A DNA stretch of 64,000 bases from Mesorhizobium loti CJ3sym. Lineage in GTDB: Bacteria; Pseudomonadota; Alphaproteobacteria; Rhizobiales; Rhizobiaceae. The notes below the pieces were generated by a model that was not told where the DNA came from, did no database searches, and was given only the letters and a program-made list of their open reading frames with translations. Shown here piece by piece: positions 9,274-19,704 of the stretch; positions within the stretch are counted from its first letter, which is position 1, and each line of letters starts with the position of its first letter. Made by a program: the position numbers and the translations under genes. The stretch lies in assembly GCF_000472785.1 (NCBI RefSeq), contig NZ_AXAL01000003.1, positions 283,365-347,364 on the forward strand, given 5' to 3'.

Positions 9274-10035
9274 ATGTTGTCAGAGCAGAGACGCCAATCG
9301 ATCCTGGGTGAAGTGCAACGCAGCGGACAGGTTCGCATCAAGGACCTGTCAGACGATTTTGGCGTGTCGGAAGTCACGGTGCGCTCCGACCTCGATATAC
9401 TCGACCGCAAGGGACTGCTGACCAAGACCCGTGGAGGGGCGGTGACCCGGACCACAGATTCGACCACGGCCGCGTTTGCCCGGCGGATGCAAACGAACCT
9501 CGATGCAAAGAAACGCATCGCCCGGGCAGCGGTAGAACTGTTCGAGGACAACCAGTCGGTCATCTTCGATGGCGGCTCGACATTGATGCAGGTTGCCATG
9601 CTGTTACCGCCGCTCAGCAATGTCGTGGTCGCGGCCACGGCGATGAATATCGTGCAGCATCTGATGCATCGGCCCGGGCTCGACGTTCACATGATCGGTG
9701 GCCGGGTCTATCCAGACACGGTGAGCACGCTGATCACCGATGCCGACACGGCTCTCGGCGGCTTGGTGGCGCATCAGGTCTTTGTTGGAGCGCATGCGAT
9801 TGACTCGTCACTGGATGTGGTCGACGTGAACGAAGACATGGCGCGAACGAAGCGAAACCTCGTGCGCATGGCCCGGCGCGTTGTCCTCCTTGCGGATTCG
9901 AGCAAATGGGGCGTCAGCGGGACCTCCAAGGCATTCTCGCTGTCGAGCGTCGATGTTGTGATCACCGACGATGGCCTGTCTGACCCGATACGCAGCCAGC
10001 TTGATAGGACCGGGGCCAAGGTAATCTATGCCTGA
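9274..10035 (+). CDS. DeoR/GlpR-family transcriptional regulator
   Basis: The 253-residue protein from the ATG at 9274 (MLSEQRRQSIL) has an N-terminal winged helix-turn-helix (about 20-57; VSEVTVRSDLDILDRKGLL is the recognition region) and a C-terminal sugar-phosphate-sensing domain. Family features there are the VIFDGGSTLMQVA motif and the C-terminal VLLADSSKWG. DeoR proteins usually repress a divergent sugar operon and release it on binding a phosphosugar; here the product of the PfkB kinase is a plausible inducer. The upstream in-frame extension from a TTG at 9130 crosses the operator boxes and was rejected. Confidence 0.92.
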   Translation: MLSEQRRQSILGEVQRSGQVRIKDLSDDFGVSEVTVRSDLDILDRKGLLTKTRGGAVTRTTDSTTAAFARRMQTNLDAKKRIARAAVELFEDNQSVIFDGGSTLMQVAMLLPPLSNVVVAATAMNIVQHLMHRPGLDVHMIGGRVYPDTVSTLITDADTALGGLVAHQVFVGAHAIDSSLDVVDVNEDMARTKRNLVRMARRVVLLADSSKWGVSGTSKAFSLSSVDVVITDDGLSDPIRSQLDRTGAKVIYA

Positions 10036-10304
10036 CCCCGTCTCGGTCCCTGGCCGCGACGGACATATCCAATGCGCGCATGACCCATGCGATTCGTATC
10101 GGCGGCCGGCCGCCTTTTCACGTTTGTCATTTTCTCCTCCCAGGGCTGGCAGCCTCCCGAATGTCGCACCAGCATTTTCGCATGTTCTATAAAAATTTTA
10201 CGCGCGTCAAGATTTAAAATGTTGTATAGCGCTTGGCCAGAATGATCCGTTGCCGGCGCGGCGGATCCGGCAGAGCATGACGAAGTTGGGAGGAACGGCC
10301 AGAA

Positions 10305-11453
10305 ATGCAGGGAAAATCAAAGGCGAAGCTCGGAATCGGCGTCATCGGATGCGGCAACATTTCCATGACCTACCTGCGCAATGCCGCCCTCTTCGGAGGC
10401 ATAGAGCTGCGCGCCTGCGCCGATATTTCGGCCGACATGGCGGCGCTGCGGGCGAAGGAATATGGCATCCAGGCGCTCGGCGTCGATGCGCTGCTGGCCA
10501 ACCCCGAGATCGATCTCGTGCTCAACCTGACCATTCCCGCGGCCCATTTCGACATTTCGTTCTCAGCGCTTTCGGCGGGCAAGCACGTCTTCACCGAAAA
10601 GCCGCTGGCGACTTCGGCCAGCGACGGGCGTCGGCTGGTGGCGGAGGCGGCCCGGCGCGGCCTGCTGCTCGGCTCGGCGCCTGATACCTTCCTCGGCGCT
10701 GCCGGCCGCCGGGCGCGCCGCCTGATGGATGAAGGCGCCATCGGCCGCCCGGTCACCGGCACCGCCTTCATGATGGGACGCGGCATGGAGCACTGGCACC
10801 CAAACCCGCAATTCTACTACCAGCCGGGCGGCGGCCCGGTGTTCGACATGGGCCCCTATTATCTGACCATGCTGGTCAATCTGCTCGGCCCTATCGCGCG
10901 TGTCATGGCAATGGCAACCAAGGGCCAGGAGGAACGGCTGATCACCGCCGAGGGGCCGTTCAAGAACACCACGTTCAAGGTCGGCACGCCGACCAACGTG
11001 CTGTCGTTGCTCGAATTCCGCTCCGGCGCGACCGTCACCTTCGGCGCCTCTTGGGACGTCTTCAAGCATTCCAACCATCCGATAGAACTGCATGGCACGG
11101 AAGGCTCGTTGCGCCTGCCCGATCCCGACACGTTCGGCGGCACCGTCTCGCTGTCGGAACGCGGCGCGAACTGGAAGGATTTTGCCAGCGAAGGCGAACT
11201 CTACGGCGCCCGCAACTGGCCCTATGCCGCGCCCAATCGCGCCAATTACCGCATGCTCGGCGTCGCCGATCTGGTGCGCTCGCTGAAGACGGGCTCCACA
11301 CCCCGCGCGTCGGGCAATCTGGCGCTGCATGTGCTGGAGATTATGGAAGCGATCCTGCATTCGGGCGAAACGAAGAGCTCGGTCGCCATTACGGGCGATG
11401 TCGTCCAGCCGGCATTGCTGACCGAGGACGAAGCCAGCAGCCTGCTCGCCTGA
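10305..11453 (+). CDS. Gfo/Idh/MocA family oxidoreductase
   Basis: The 382-residue protein has the Rossmann GCGNIS motif at residues 15-20 and the TEKPLA motif near 100, followed by the family C-terminal domain (EHWHPNPQFYYQPGGGPVFDMGPYY region) with the usual histidine and glycine residues. It is preceded by a good ribosome site (GGGAGGAACGG). It forms a two-gene unit with the esterase 10 bases downstream and is convergent with a LacI regulator. A role in oxidation of a sugar or a deacylated glycoside is plausible; the substrate is unknown. Confidence 0.9.
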   Translation: MQGKSKAKLGIGVIGCGNISMTYLRNAALFGGIELRACADISADMAALRAKEYGIQALGVDALLANPEIDLVLNLTIPAAHFDISFSALSAGKHVFTEKPLATSASDGRRLVAEAARRGLLLGSAPDTFLGAAGRRARRLMDEGAIGRPVTGTAFMMGRGMEHWHPNPQFYYQPGGGPVFDMGPYYLTMLVNLLGPIARVMAMATKGQEERLITAEGPFKNTTFKVGTPTNVLSLLEFRSGATVTFGASWDVFKHSNHPIELHGTEGSLRLPDPDTFGGTVSLSERGANWKDFASEGELYGARNWPYAAPNRANYRMLGVADLVRSLKTGSTPRASGNLALHVLEIMEAILHSGETKSSVAITGDVVQPALLTEDEASSLLA

Positions 11454-11463
11454 GGATATGACT

Positions 11464-12414
11464 ATGACCCTCGACCCTGAAGCGATGCGGGTCCTCGAAA
11501 TCGGCCGGGCGGCCGGCGGTGAGCCGTTCGAAAACGGCTCCGTGGCGGCGGCGCGGGCAGCCTACGTCACTTCGTTCCCGACGCAACAGGGCGAGCGCGA
11601 GCCGGTGGCGGCGACCTCGCAACAGGAGATCAACGGGCCGAACGGACCGATCACGCTCCGCATCCACCGCGGCATCGGCGCGCCGCGAAGCGGAGCGCGC
11701 GCCGTGCTCTATCTGCATGGCGGCGGCTGGGTCATCGGCAATCTGTCGTCGCATGACGAAATCTGCCGCTGGCTGGCCAATCTGGGCAACGCCGTCGTCG
11801 TCTGCCCCGATTACCGGCTGGCGCCAGAGCACAAATTCCCGGCAGGGCTCGAGGATTGCGCGGCAGCGCTGCGCTTCATGGCGGAGAATGCCGGGGAACT
11901 CGGCATCGACCCTGCCCGCGTCGCCGTTTCCGGCGACAGCGCCGGCGGCAACCTGGCTGCCGTGCTGGCGCTGCTCTCCCGCGATGGACTGGCGCCGCTA
12001 CTTGCCGCCCAGATCCTGATCTATCCCAACACCGATGCCCGCCAGACGGCGGACAGCTACCGGCGTTTCCGCGACGGCTTCGGGCTCACCGCCGCCACAA
12101 TGGCCTGGTTCCGCGACCACTATGTGCGAACACCGGACGACATCAAGGACTGGCGGGTCTCGCCACTGCTGGCATCAGGCCTTGCCGGCGCCGCACCGGC
12201 GTTCGTCGCGATCGCCGGATACGACATCCTTGCCGACGAAGGCACGGCCTATGCCGAGCGCCTGCGCGCCGAAGGGGTACCGGTGCTTCTGCGGCACTGG
12301 CCGGGCCAGATCCACGGCTTCGTCTCGATGGGGCGCCACATCCCGGCCGCGCGGCAAGCGGTGAGCGAGGCGGCGGCTTGGCTCAAACTGCAGACACTCG
12401 CTCAGGCTGACTGA
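11464..12414 (+). CDS. alpha/beta hydrolase, acetyl-esterase (HSL) family
   Basis: The 316-residue enzyme has the oxyanion motif HGGGW at 85-89, the nucleophile motif GDSAGG at 157-162 (Ser159), an acidic residue in ILADEG and the catalytic His in QIHGF, all diagnostic of the hormone-sensitive-lipase family of carboxylesterases. Two ATGs are possible, at 11458 and 11464. The second is better spaced from the GAGG ribosome site that overlaps the previous stop codon. Beside a sugar dehydrogenase it may remove acyl groups from a sugar ester. Its last 13 bases overlap the end of the convergent LacI gene. Confidence 0.88.
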   Translation: MTLDPEAMRVLEIGRAAGGEPFENGSVAAARAAYVTSFPTQQGEREPVAATSQQEINGPNGPITLRIHRGIGAPRSGARAVLYLHGGGWVIGNLSSHDEICRWLANLGNAVVVCPDYRLAPEHKFPAGLEDCAAALRFMAENAGELGIDPARVAVSGDSAGGNLAAVLALLSRDGLAPLLAAQILIYPNTDARQTADSYRRFRDGFGLTAATMAWFRDHYVRTPDDIKDWRVSPLLASGLAGAAPAFVAIAGYDILADEGTAYAERLRAEGVPVLLRHWPGQIHGFVSMGRHIPAARQAVSEAAAWLKLQTLAQAD

Positions 12415-13436
12415 CGCATCACCAGCGTCGCGCCGAGCTTGACGTTGCGCGCCAGGCCCTGGCCGGGCGGATCGGCCTCGTCCAGCAAGGCCAGCAGAAT
12501 CTCGACGCTGCGGCCGGCCATAGCGGCGAAATCCTGCGCCATGGTGGTCAGCGCCGGACAGGTGTAGCGGCTCAGCGGATGATCGTCATGGGCGGCGACA
12601 CGGAAGTCGCAATCGGGTCGGCGGCCGATCTTCAGCCCGCGCGAAAAGGCGGCCGCCATGACGCCGAAGGCGAGACGGTCGTTGGCGCACAGTAACGTGC
12701 GCGCCGGCAGGCCGCCTCTGTCGAGCGTCCTGTCCATCCATTCATGGCCGATGCGCTCAAAATCCCACCTATAGTCGCCCGCCGCCGTGAGAACGACGGG
12801 TTCCAAGCCGGCGCCCTGCATCGTCTCGATGTAGCTCTGCAGGCGTTCGCCCGAATTGTGGTTGACGTGCGGAATGTCGACATAGACCGGCGGTTCGCCG
12901 GACCGGCAGAGATAATCGACGATGGTCGAGGTGCTCTGGTGGTTGTCGTTGCCGACGAAAGGCGTGTCGCCTTCGATGTAGGTGTCGAAATAGACGATCG
13001 GAATGTCCTCGCTCATTTGCTCGAAGACGCCGGGTTCGGAGATCGATCCCAAGGGAGCGACGATGGCACCCGCGACCTTCAGCGACATCAGCGTCCGGAC
13101 CGATTCCGCCTCCAGCTTCGGCGAGCCGTGCGAGGATATGACGATCGGCCAGAAACCTTCGTCGCGACAGCGCAGTTCGATGCGGCTGACCATTTCGGCG
13201 TAGAACGGGTCGGTGAGCGCCGGCACGACGATGCCGACATTGCGGGTGCGCTTGCGGTTGAGATTGCGCGCGAAGACGTTGGGCTGATAGTCCGAGGACC
13301 GTAGTGCTGCCTCGATGCGTGCCCGTGTCGCCTGCTTCACGCTTGCCGGATCGTCGAAGTACTTCGAAAGGGTCGGCCGCGAGACGCCGGACGCCCTGGC
13401 GAAATCATCCATCGTGCGGTGGGTCTTCTCCGCCAT
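12402..13436 (-). CDS. LacI-family transcriptional regulator
   Basis: The 344-residue protein has an N-terminal HTH (about residues 7-28, MDDFARASGVSRPTLSKYFDDP) and hinge helix (NVFARNLNRKRTRNVGIVVPAL near 53-74), then a periplasmic-binding-protein-like sensor domain. The usual VSxxTVSR recognition segment is replaced by VSRPTLSKYF, as in a rhizobial LacI subgroup. It probably controls the convergent dehydrogenase-esterase pair and itself; a 20-bp dyad (13527-13546) lies about 90 bases upstream. It ends within the esterase gene. Confidence 0.92.
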   Translation of the reverse strand: MAEKTHRTMDDFARASGVSRPTLSKYFDDPASVKQATRARIEAALRSSDYQPNVFARNLNRKRTRNVGIVVPALTDPFYAEMVSRIELRCRDEGFWPIVISSHGSPKLEAESVRTLMSLKVAGAIVAPLGSISEPGVFEQMSEDIPIVYFDTYIEGDTPFVGNDNHQSTSTIVDYLCRSGEPPVYVDIPHVNHNSGERLQSYIETMQGAGLEPVVLTAAGDYRWDFERIGHEWMDRTLDRGGLPARTLLCANDRLAFGVMAAAFSRGLKIGRRPDCDFRVAAHDDHPLSRYTCPALTTMAQDFAAMAGRSVEILLALLDEADPPGQGLARNVKLGATLVMRQSA

Positions 13437-13526
13437 CGATCTTTCCAGCCCCTTTTGCTCTCGCCGCCGGCCTTCCGACCAGAATCAGTCTTTGCGGCCG
13501 TTGCCGAGTGGCAGCATTGCTTGACC

Positions 13527-13546
13527 AAATTTGTTCAGTCAAATTT
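13527..13546. promoter_or_regulatory. 20-bp palindrome upstream of the LacI gene
   Basis: AAATTTG-N6-CAAATTT is a perfect 7-bp inverted repeat, embedded in a wider TTGAC-N12-GTCAA pair (13521-13542). Length and symmetry suit a LacI-family operator, so autoregulation of the gene starting at 13436 is likely. Confidence 0.5.
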
Positions 13547-13580
13547 CAGCGTTTCTAGTACAACGCAAAAGGGTTGCGCG

Positions 13581-13600
13581 CGTCAAATTATTTATTGACG
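13581..13600. promoter_or_regulatory. second dyad CGTCAA-N8-TTGACG
   Basis: Perfect 6-bp arms around an AT-rich centre, 34 bases from the first dyad. The 10-mer CGCGCGTCAA that forms its left side also occurs at 10201-10210 upstream of the Gfo/Idh gene, again followed by an AT-rich stretch. This would fit a shared regulator for the two promoters. Confidence 0.4.
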
Positions 13601-13601
13601 C

Positions 13602-13724
13602 TCTGAAACCACACGTAGGTGGCAGACCGTTCTCGATGCTCTGCTGCGCCGCGACCCCGAAAGCGCCAGCCAGGCTATGCTGGCGCATCTGAGGACCGTC
13701 GAGCGCAATCTGCTAGGGCGGTAG
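13602..13724 (+). pseudogene. 3' remnant of a GntR/FCD-family regulator gene
   Basis: In frame with a TAG at 13722-13724, the sequence encodes WQTVLDALLRRD, then ESASQAMLAHL, then TVERNLLGR. This is the last helix pair of an FCD-domain regulator, where the pattern is (H/W)xxVLDAIxxRDPExAxxAMxxHLxxVE. There is no start codon or DNA-binding domain upstream; the LacI promoter dyads lie directly before it. It is therefore a decayed fragment left by a deletion. The remainder of the 310-base interval between the LacI and pobA genes holds only the two dyads. Confidence 0.6.
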
Positions 13725-13746
13725 CAGCCGGATTGCTTGCCGCCAG

Positions 13747-15971
<2,225 letters not shown>

Positions 15972-15983
15972 GTCACGGATCTC

Positions 15984-16598
15984 CTAGCTGTCGAAGAAGA
16001 CCGTTTCCCTCTCCCCCTGGAGATGGACGTCGAAGACGTAGGCGTTGCCCTGGCGTTCGGCGACCAGGGTCGGCACGCGGATGCGGTGCTCGATGCGCGC
16101 CAGGATCGGATCCCCGGCATTGGCCTCTTCCTCATCGGAAAAATAGAGGCGTGTATGCAGGCCGAGATTGATGCCGCGCGCGACGATCCAGAGCGTGATG
16201 TGCGGCGCCATCAGGCGACCATCCCTGAACGGCACACGACCCGGCTTGATCGTCTCGAAGGCGCAGACGCCTGTTTCCATGTCGGTCGGGCAACGGCCCC
16301 AGCCCTGGAAATTCGGATCGGCGGCACCGCGCAATTCGGCCGGCGAATTGTAGAGGCCGTCCGCATCGGCCTGCCAGATCTCGATCAGCGCGTCCTTGAG
16401 CGGTGTGCCGGTGCCGTCGAGCACCCGGATTTTGAGACCGATGCGTTCGCCTTTCGTCTTGTCGTTGACCATGGTCGTGCCGAGATCGGTCGCATAGACG
16501 CCGCTAATGCTGCAGAAATTCGGCGTCAGCCCGATATGGACATAAGGTCCCGCGGTCTGCGAGGGGCTTTCCCTGAGCCGGTCGAGCGACTGGGCCAT
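15984..16598 (-). CDS. pcaG: protocatechuate 3,4-dioxygenase, alpha subunit
   Basis: PcaG is the non-iron-binding subunit of the intradiol ring-cleaving dioxygenase. The 204-residue product has the family segments SQTAGPYVHIGL near the N-terminus, EIWQADADGLY near 75, DPNFQGWGR near 97, and a PHITLWIVARG region near 136 that occupies the place of the beta-subunit iron site but lacks its tyrosine and histidine set. The ATG overlaps the pcaH stop codon in a TGATG junction, in line with equimolar alpha and beta subunits. Confidence 0.96.
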   Translation of the reverse strand: MAQSLDRLRESPSQTAGPYVHIGLTPNFCSISGVYATDLGTTMVNDKTKGERIGLKIRVLDGTGTPLKDALIEIWQADADGLYNSPAELRGAADPNFQGWGRCPTDMETGVCAFETIKPGRVPFRDGRLMAPHITLWIVARGINLGLHTRLYFSDEEEANAGDPILARIEHRIRVPTLVAERQGNAYVFDVHLQGERETVFFDS

Positions 16599-17353
16599 CA
16601 ATTGCCCTCCAGCCTGTTTTCGAACAACGATGAGCGGCGCCCGCGCAGCACGATGTCGAACTTGTAGGCGAGCGCATCCATCGGGATCGTCGCTTGCGTG
16701 TCGAGGATGGCCGTCAGCGCCTCGATGGCCGCCTTGTCGGCGATGCCGCGCACGATCGGGCATTTCCAGATCAGCGGGTCACCCTCGAAATACATCTGCG
16801 TGATCAGACGCTGGGCAAAGCCGTGGCCGAAGACCGAGAAATGGATGTGCGCCGGGCGCCAGTCATTCGGCCCGTTCGGCCAGGGATAGGGGCCGGGTTT
16901 GACGGTGCGGAAGGCGTAGCCGCCATCGTCGCCAGTGATGGTGCGGCCACAGCCGCCGAAGTTCGGGTCGAGCGGAGCGAGATAGCCATCCTTCTTGTGG
17001 CGGTAGCGGCCACCGGCATTGGCCTGCCAGAATTCGATGAGCACGCCGGGAACCCCAACACCACGCTCATCGAGCACCCGTCCATGGACGATGATGCGCT
17101 CGCCGATGGCGCTCTCGCCCGGCTTGGCGAAATTGTGAATGAGGTCGGCGTCGAGTTCGCCCAGCATGGCGTGGCCGAAGACCGGTCCTGCTATTTCCGA
17201 CTGCGTGTTGTCGAAGGACAAAAGCGCCTTCTGCGGCGAGCGCAGCACCGAACTCTTGTAGCCCGGGGTCAGCGCCGGCGGATGCCATGTCCGGTCGCGC
17301 TGGAAGAAGGCGGCGGTCTCGGGCCTCCGGTTCGAGCCGGACTCAGCTGGCAT
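16598..17353 (-). CDS. pcaH: protocatechuate 3,4-dioxygenase, beta subunit
   Basis: PcaH carries the non-haem Fe(III) and opens protocatechuate between its hydroxyls to beta-carboxy-cis,cis-muconate. All four iron ligands can be placed in the 251-residue product by family alignment: Tyr117 ([10 protein letters not shown]), Tyr156 (PGPYPW), His169 and His171 ([11 protein letters not shown]). Length and the [16 protein letters not shown] segment ([12 protein letters not shown]) are typical. The gene overlaps the end of pcaC by 11 bases and the start of pcaG by TGATG. Confidence 0.97.
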   Translation of the reverse strand: MPAESGSNRRPETAAFFQRDRTWHPPALTPGYKSSVLRSPQKALLSFDNTQSEIAGPVFGHAMLGELDADLIHNFAKPGESAIGERIIVHGRVLDERGVGVPGVLIEFWQANAGGRYRHKKDGYLAPLDPNFGGCGRTITGDDGGYAFRTVKPGPYPWPNGPNDWRPAHIHFSVFGHGFAQRLITQMYFEGDPLIWKCPIVRGIADKAAIEALTAILDTQATIPMDALAYKFDIVLRGRRSSLFENRLEGN

Positions 17354-17750
17354 TGTCGGCTCCGTCCATTTCCGAAAACACGTCCTTGGCTATTCTGAAG
17401 GCACGGTTGGCGGCCGGCACGCCGGCATAAATGGCGACATGCAGGAACGCTTCGCAGATATCCTCGCGCGTCGCACCGGTGTTGGCGGTGGCGCGCACAT
17501 GCAGGGCGACCTCGTCATCATGGCCGAGTGCGGCGAGTAGCGCCAGCGTGACGATCGAGCGCTCGCGCTTGCTAAGACCTGGCCGTGCCCACACCGTTCC
17601 CCAGGCAGCCTCGGTGATCAGTTCCTGGAAGGGCTGGTCGAAATCGGTGGCGGTGACCTCGGCCCGATCGACATGCCGATCGCCGAGCACGGAGCGCCGC
17701 ACGCCGAGGCCGGTGCGATATCTGGCTGCGTTGCCGGGGACTTCATCCAT
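17343..17750 (-). CDS. pcaC: 4-carboxymuconolactone decarboxylase
   Basis: PcaC decarboxylates gamma-carboxymuconolactone to 3-oxoadipate enol-lactone. The 135-residue product has the compact all-helical AhpD-like fold; family segments [17 protein letters not shown] near the N-terminus, [13 protein letters not shown] near 55, and [18 protein letters not shown] near 82-100 are visible. The MDEVPGN start was chosen because PcaC proteins begin MDE; an upstream alternative start at 17771 lies inside pcaD. It overlaps the end of pcaD by 8 bases. Confidence 0.95.
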   Translation of the reverse strand: MDEVPGNAARYRTGLGVRRSVLGDRHVDRAEVTATDFDQPFQELITEAAWGTVWARPGLSKRERSIVTLALLAALGHDDEVALHVRATANTGATREDICEAFLHVAIYAGVPAANRAFRIAKDVFSEMDGADNAS

Positions 17751-18552
17751 GGGTTTCTGCTCCAGAGGCAAGCGATGCGATAAAGTCGCGGATCAGGGTG
17801 ACCAGCGCTTCTGGCTGTTCGACGCAAGGAATGTGGCCGGCGTCGCGGATGATCTCGAAACGCGAACCGGGGATCAGGGCAGCCAGCGAGCGGACAAGAT
17901 CGGGAGAGGTCGAGCCATCCTGGTCGCCGGCGAGGCAAAGCGTCGGCACCGCGATGTGGCGTGCCGCGTCAGCGAAATCGGCGTCGCGGACGGCAGCGCA
18001 AGTTCCAACATAGCCGGCGACAGCTTGCCGGGTCATCATGTTCCAGTAGCCGTCCAGCTCGGCCACCCGGTTCGCGTGGAAGGCGGGGGTGAACCACACT
18101 TTGAGCACGCCATCGGCAATGGCCTGGATGCCCTTGCTTTTGACCGTCGCGATGCGTGTGTTCCAGCTGTCCGTCGTGCCGATCTTGTGAGCCGTGTCGC
18201 ACAGAATCATGGCCTCGACGATCCCGGGGCGCCTGGCATAGAGTCCTTGCGCGATCATGCCGCCGACCGACAGGCCGCAGAGCACGACCTTCTCCAACCC
18301 GAGATGATCGATGAGCGCCGAGAGATCGTCGACATGATCGTCGATCGACGTGATGTCGCCGATGTCGGACAGCCCGTGGCCGCGCTTGTCGTAGACCAGC
18401 ACGGGCATCTCGCCATCAAGCGCCCAGACGATGTCGTCCCAGATCCGGAAGTCGGTGCCCAGCGAATTGATGAATATGATCGCGCGCGCATTGCCGGTCG
18501 CCTTGATGTGGCGATGATGCAGCGTAATGCCGCCGATGGTGACGAATGGCAC
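17743..18552 (-). CDS. pcaD: 3-oxoadipate enol-lactonase
   Basis: PcaD hydrolyses 3-oxoadipate enol-lactone to 3-oxoadipate, the point where protocatechuate and catechol branches meet. The 269-residue alpha/beta hydrolase has the nucleophile elbow GLSVGG (Ser95) and the catalytic His in DAGHIPCVEQP near the C-terminus. A GTG at 18552 is the likely start: GGAGG lies 9 bases upstream and the family begins with the PFVTIGGITLHH strand. It is the first gene of pcaDCHGB-pobA. pcaIJ and pcaF, needed for the next steps, are not in this window. Confidence 0.94.
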   Translation of the reverse strand: MPFVTIGGITLHHRHIKATGNARAIIFINSLGTDFRIWDDIVWALDGEMPVLVYDKRGHGLSDIGDITSIDDHVDDLSALIDHLGLEKVVLCGLSVGGMIAQGLYARRPGIVEAMILCDTAHKIGTTDSWNTRIATVKSKGIQAIADGVLKVWFTPAFHANRVAELDGYWNMMTRQAVAGYVGTCAAVRDADFADAARHIAVPTLCLAGDQDGSTSPDLVRSLAALIPGSRFEIIRDAGHIPCVEQPEALVTLIRDFIASLASGAETHG

Positions 18553-18561
18553 GATTTCGAT

Positions 18562-18638
18562 CCTCCACCCCCACATTGCACAAGGCATTTGGTTCGGTAA
18601 AATGATATTTTGCGCCGTTTCATTAACTCAGGGGTTAT
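18562..18638 (-). repeat. pcaD promoter copy of a 77-bp inverted repeat flanking pcaQ
   Basis: Read on the minus strand, this segment runs from the PcaQ box to the pcaD ribosome site. It aligns without gaps to 19609-19685 on the plus strand at about 63 of 77 positions, including an uninterrupted 27-bp identical core (cgcaaaatatcattttaccg and on). The two copies face away from each other around pcaQ and drive the catabolic and transport operons. Confidence 0.9.
18623..18638 (-). promoter_or_regulatory. PcaQ box of the pcaD promoter
   Basis: On the minus strand the sequence is ATAACC-CCTG-AGTTAA, one base off the PcaQ consensus ATAACC-N4-GGTTAA described in Sinorhizobium meliloti. It lies about 70 bases upstream of the pcaD start and just before pcaQ, the usual place for LysR-type activation of the operon and autoregulation. 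Confidence 0.88.
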
Positions 18639-18645
18639 CAAATCC

Positions 18646-19563
18646 ATGTCCGAAAGCCGCATCCGGTTCCGCCATCTACAGGCATTCCTGGAGGTAGCAC
18701 GGCAGGGCAGCGTGGCCCGCGCCGCCGATTTCCTGCATGTCAGCGCGCCGGCGGTGACCAAGACCCTGCGTGAACTGGAAGAGGCGCTGGGCGTCGCCGT
18801 TGTCGAGCGCGACGGGCGCGGCATCCGGGTCACAAGACTTGGCGAGATATTCCTTGGCCACGCCGGCTCGGCGATTACGGCGCTGAAGCGCGGCGTCGAT
18901 TCCGTTCGCCAGGACGGCGCCATCAACCGCCACCCGATCCGCATCGGTGCGCTGCCGACAGTGTCGGCGAAGGTCATGCCACAGGCCATGAGCCTGTTCC
19001 TCAAGGAGAATACCGGCGCGGCGATCAAGATCGTCACCGGCGAGAACGCCGTGCTGCTCGAGCAGTTGCGCACCGGCGCGCTCGATCTCGTCGTCGGTCG
19101 GCTGGCGGCACCTGAAAACATGACCGGCTTCTTCTTCGAGCACCTCTACTCCGAACAGGTGCTGTTCGTGGTGCGGGCCGGGCATCCGCTGCTCGAGCCG
19201 GGGACGGATATCTTCGCGAGGCTCGACGAATTCCCGGCGCTGATGCCGACCCGGGAATCCGTCATCCGTCCCTTTGTCGATCGCCTGTTCATCACCAACG
19301 GCATGACCGCGCCGGCAACCGAGATCGAAACCGTCTCGGATTCCTTTGGCCGCGCTTTCCTGCGGCAGAGCAATGCGGTGTGGATCATTTCGGCTGGCGT
19401 GGTCGCCAACGAGATTGCCAGCGGCGCTTTCGTCGCCTTGCCGGTCGACACTGAGGAAACCAAGGGACCGGTCGGCTTGACGATGCGAACCGACACCGCT
19501 CCCTCACCGGCCTTTACCATCCTGTTGCAGACCATTCGCGAGGCGGCCCGGCCGGCTGTCTGA
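18646..19563 (+). CDS. pcaQ: LysR-type regulator of protocatechuate catabolism
   Basis: The 305-residue LysR protein has an N-terminal winged HTH (about 8-65; RHLQAFLEVARQGSVARAAD then VSAPAVTKTLRELEEALG) and a C-terminal co-inducer domain. PcaQ activates pca genes in response to beta-carboxy-cis,cis-muconate or its lactone in Agrobacterium and Sinorhizobium. It is divergent from pcaD and upstream of the transporter operon. Both promoters carry PcaQ boxes. MSESRIRFRHLQ was chosen as start; the 12-codon in-frame extension lies in the PcaQ box region. Confidence 0.95.
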   Translation: MSESRIRFRHLQAFLEVARQGSVARAADFLHVSAPAVTKTLRELEEALGVAVVERDGRGIRVTRLGEIFLGHAGSAITALKRGVDSVRQDGAINRHPIRIGALPTVSAKVMPQAMSLFLKENTGAAIKIVTGENAVLLEQLRTGALDLVVGRLAAPENMTGFFFEHLYSEQVLFVVRAGHPLLEPGTDIFARLDEFPALMPTRESVIRPFVDRLFITNGMTAPATEIETVSDSFGRAFLRQSNAVWIISAGVVANEIASGAFVALPVDTEETKGPVGLTMRTDTAPSPAFTILLQTIREAARPAV

Positions 19564-19608
19564 GGCGCTGCACCATTTGGACCGGGCTCTGTCTTCGTCG
19601 AAAATCTC

Positions 19609-19624
19609 CTAACCCTGGGGTTAA
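19609..19624 (+). promoter_or_regulatory. PcaQ box of the transporter promoter
   Basis: CTAACC-CTGG-GGTTAA differs from the PcaQ consensus at one position, in the opposite half-site from the pcaD box. It lies 81 bases upstream of the binding-protein start, at the head of the second copy of the 77-bp promoter repeat. Confidence 0.88.
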
Positions 19625-19685
19625 TGAAACACCGCAAAATATCATTTTACCGAACCAAAACGCTGGTGCACTGTGCCGATGGAGG
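19609..19685 (+). repeat. transporter promoter copy of the 77-bp inverted repeat
   Basis: This is the plus-strand partner of 18562-18638. Both copies start at the PcaQ box and end at GGAGG. In pcaD this GGAGG is the ribosome site; here a second, better placed ribosome site (AGAGGGAGGAACGC) follows closer to the ATG at 19705. Mismatches cluster in the N4 spacer and the transcribed leader. Confidence 0.9.
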
Positions 19686-19704
19686 AGCACAGAGGGAGGA
19701 ACGC

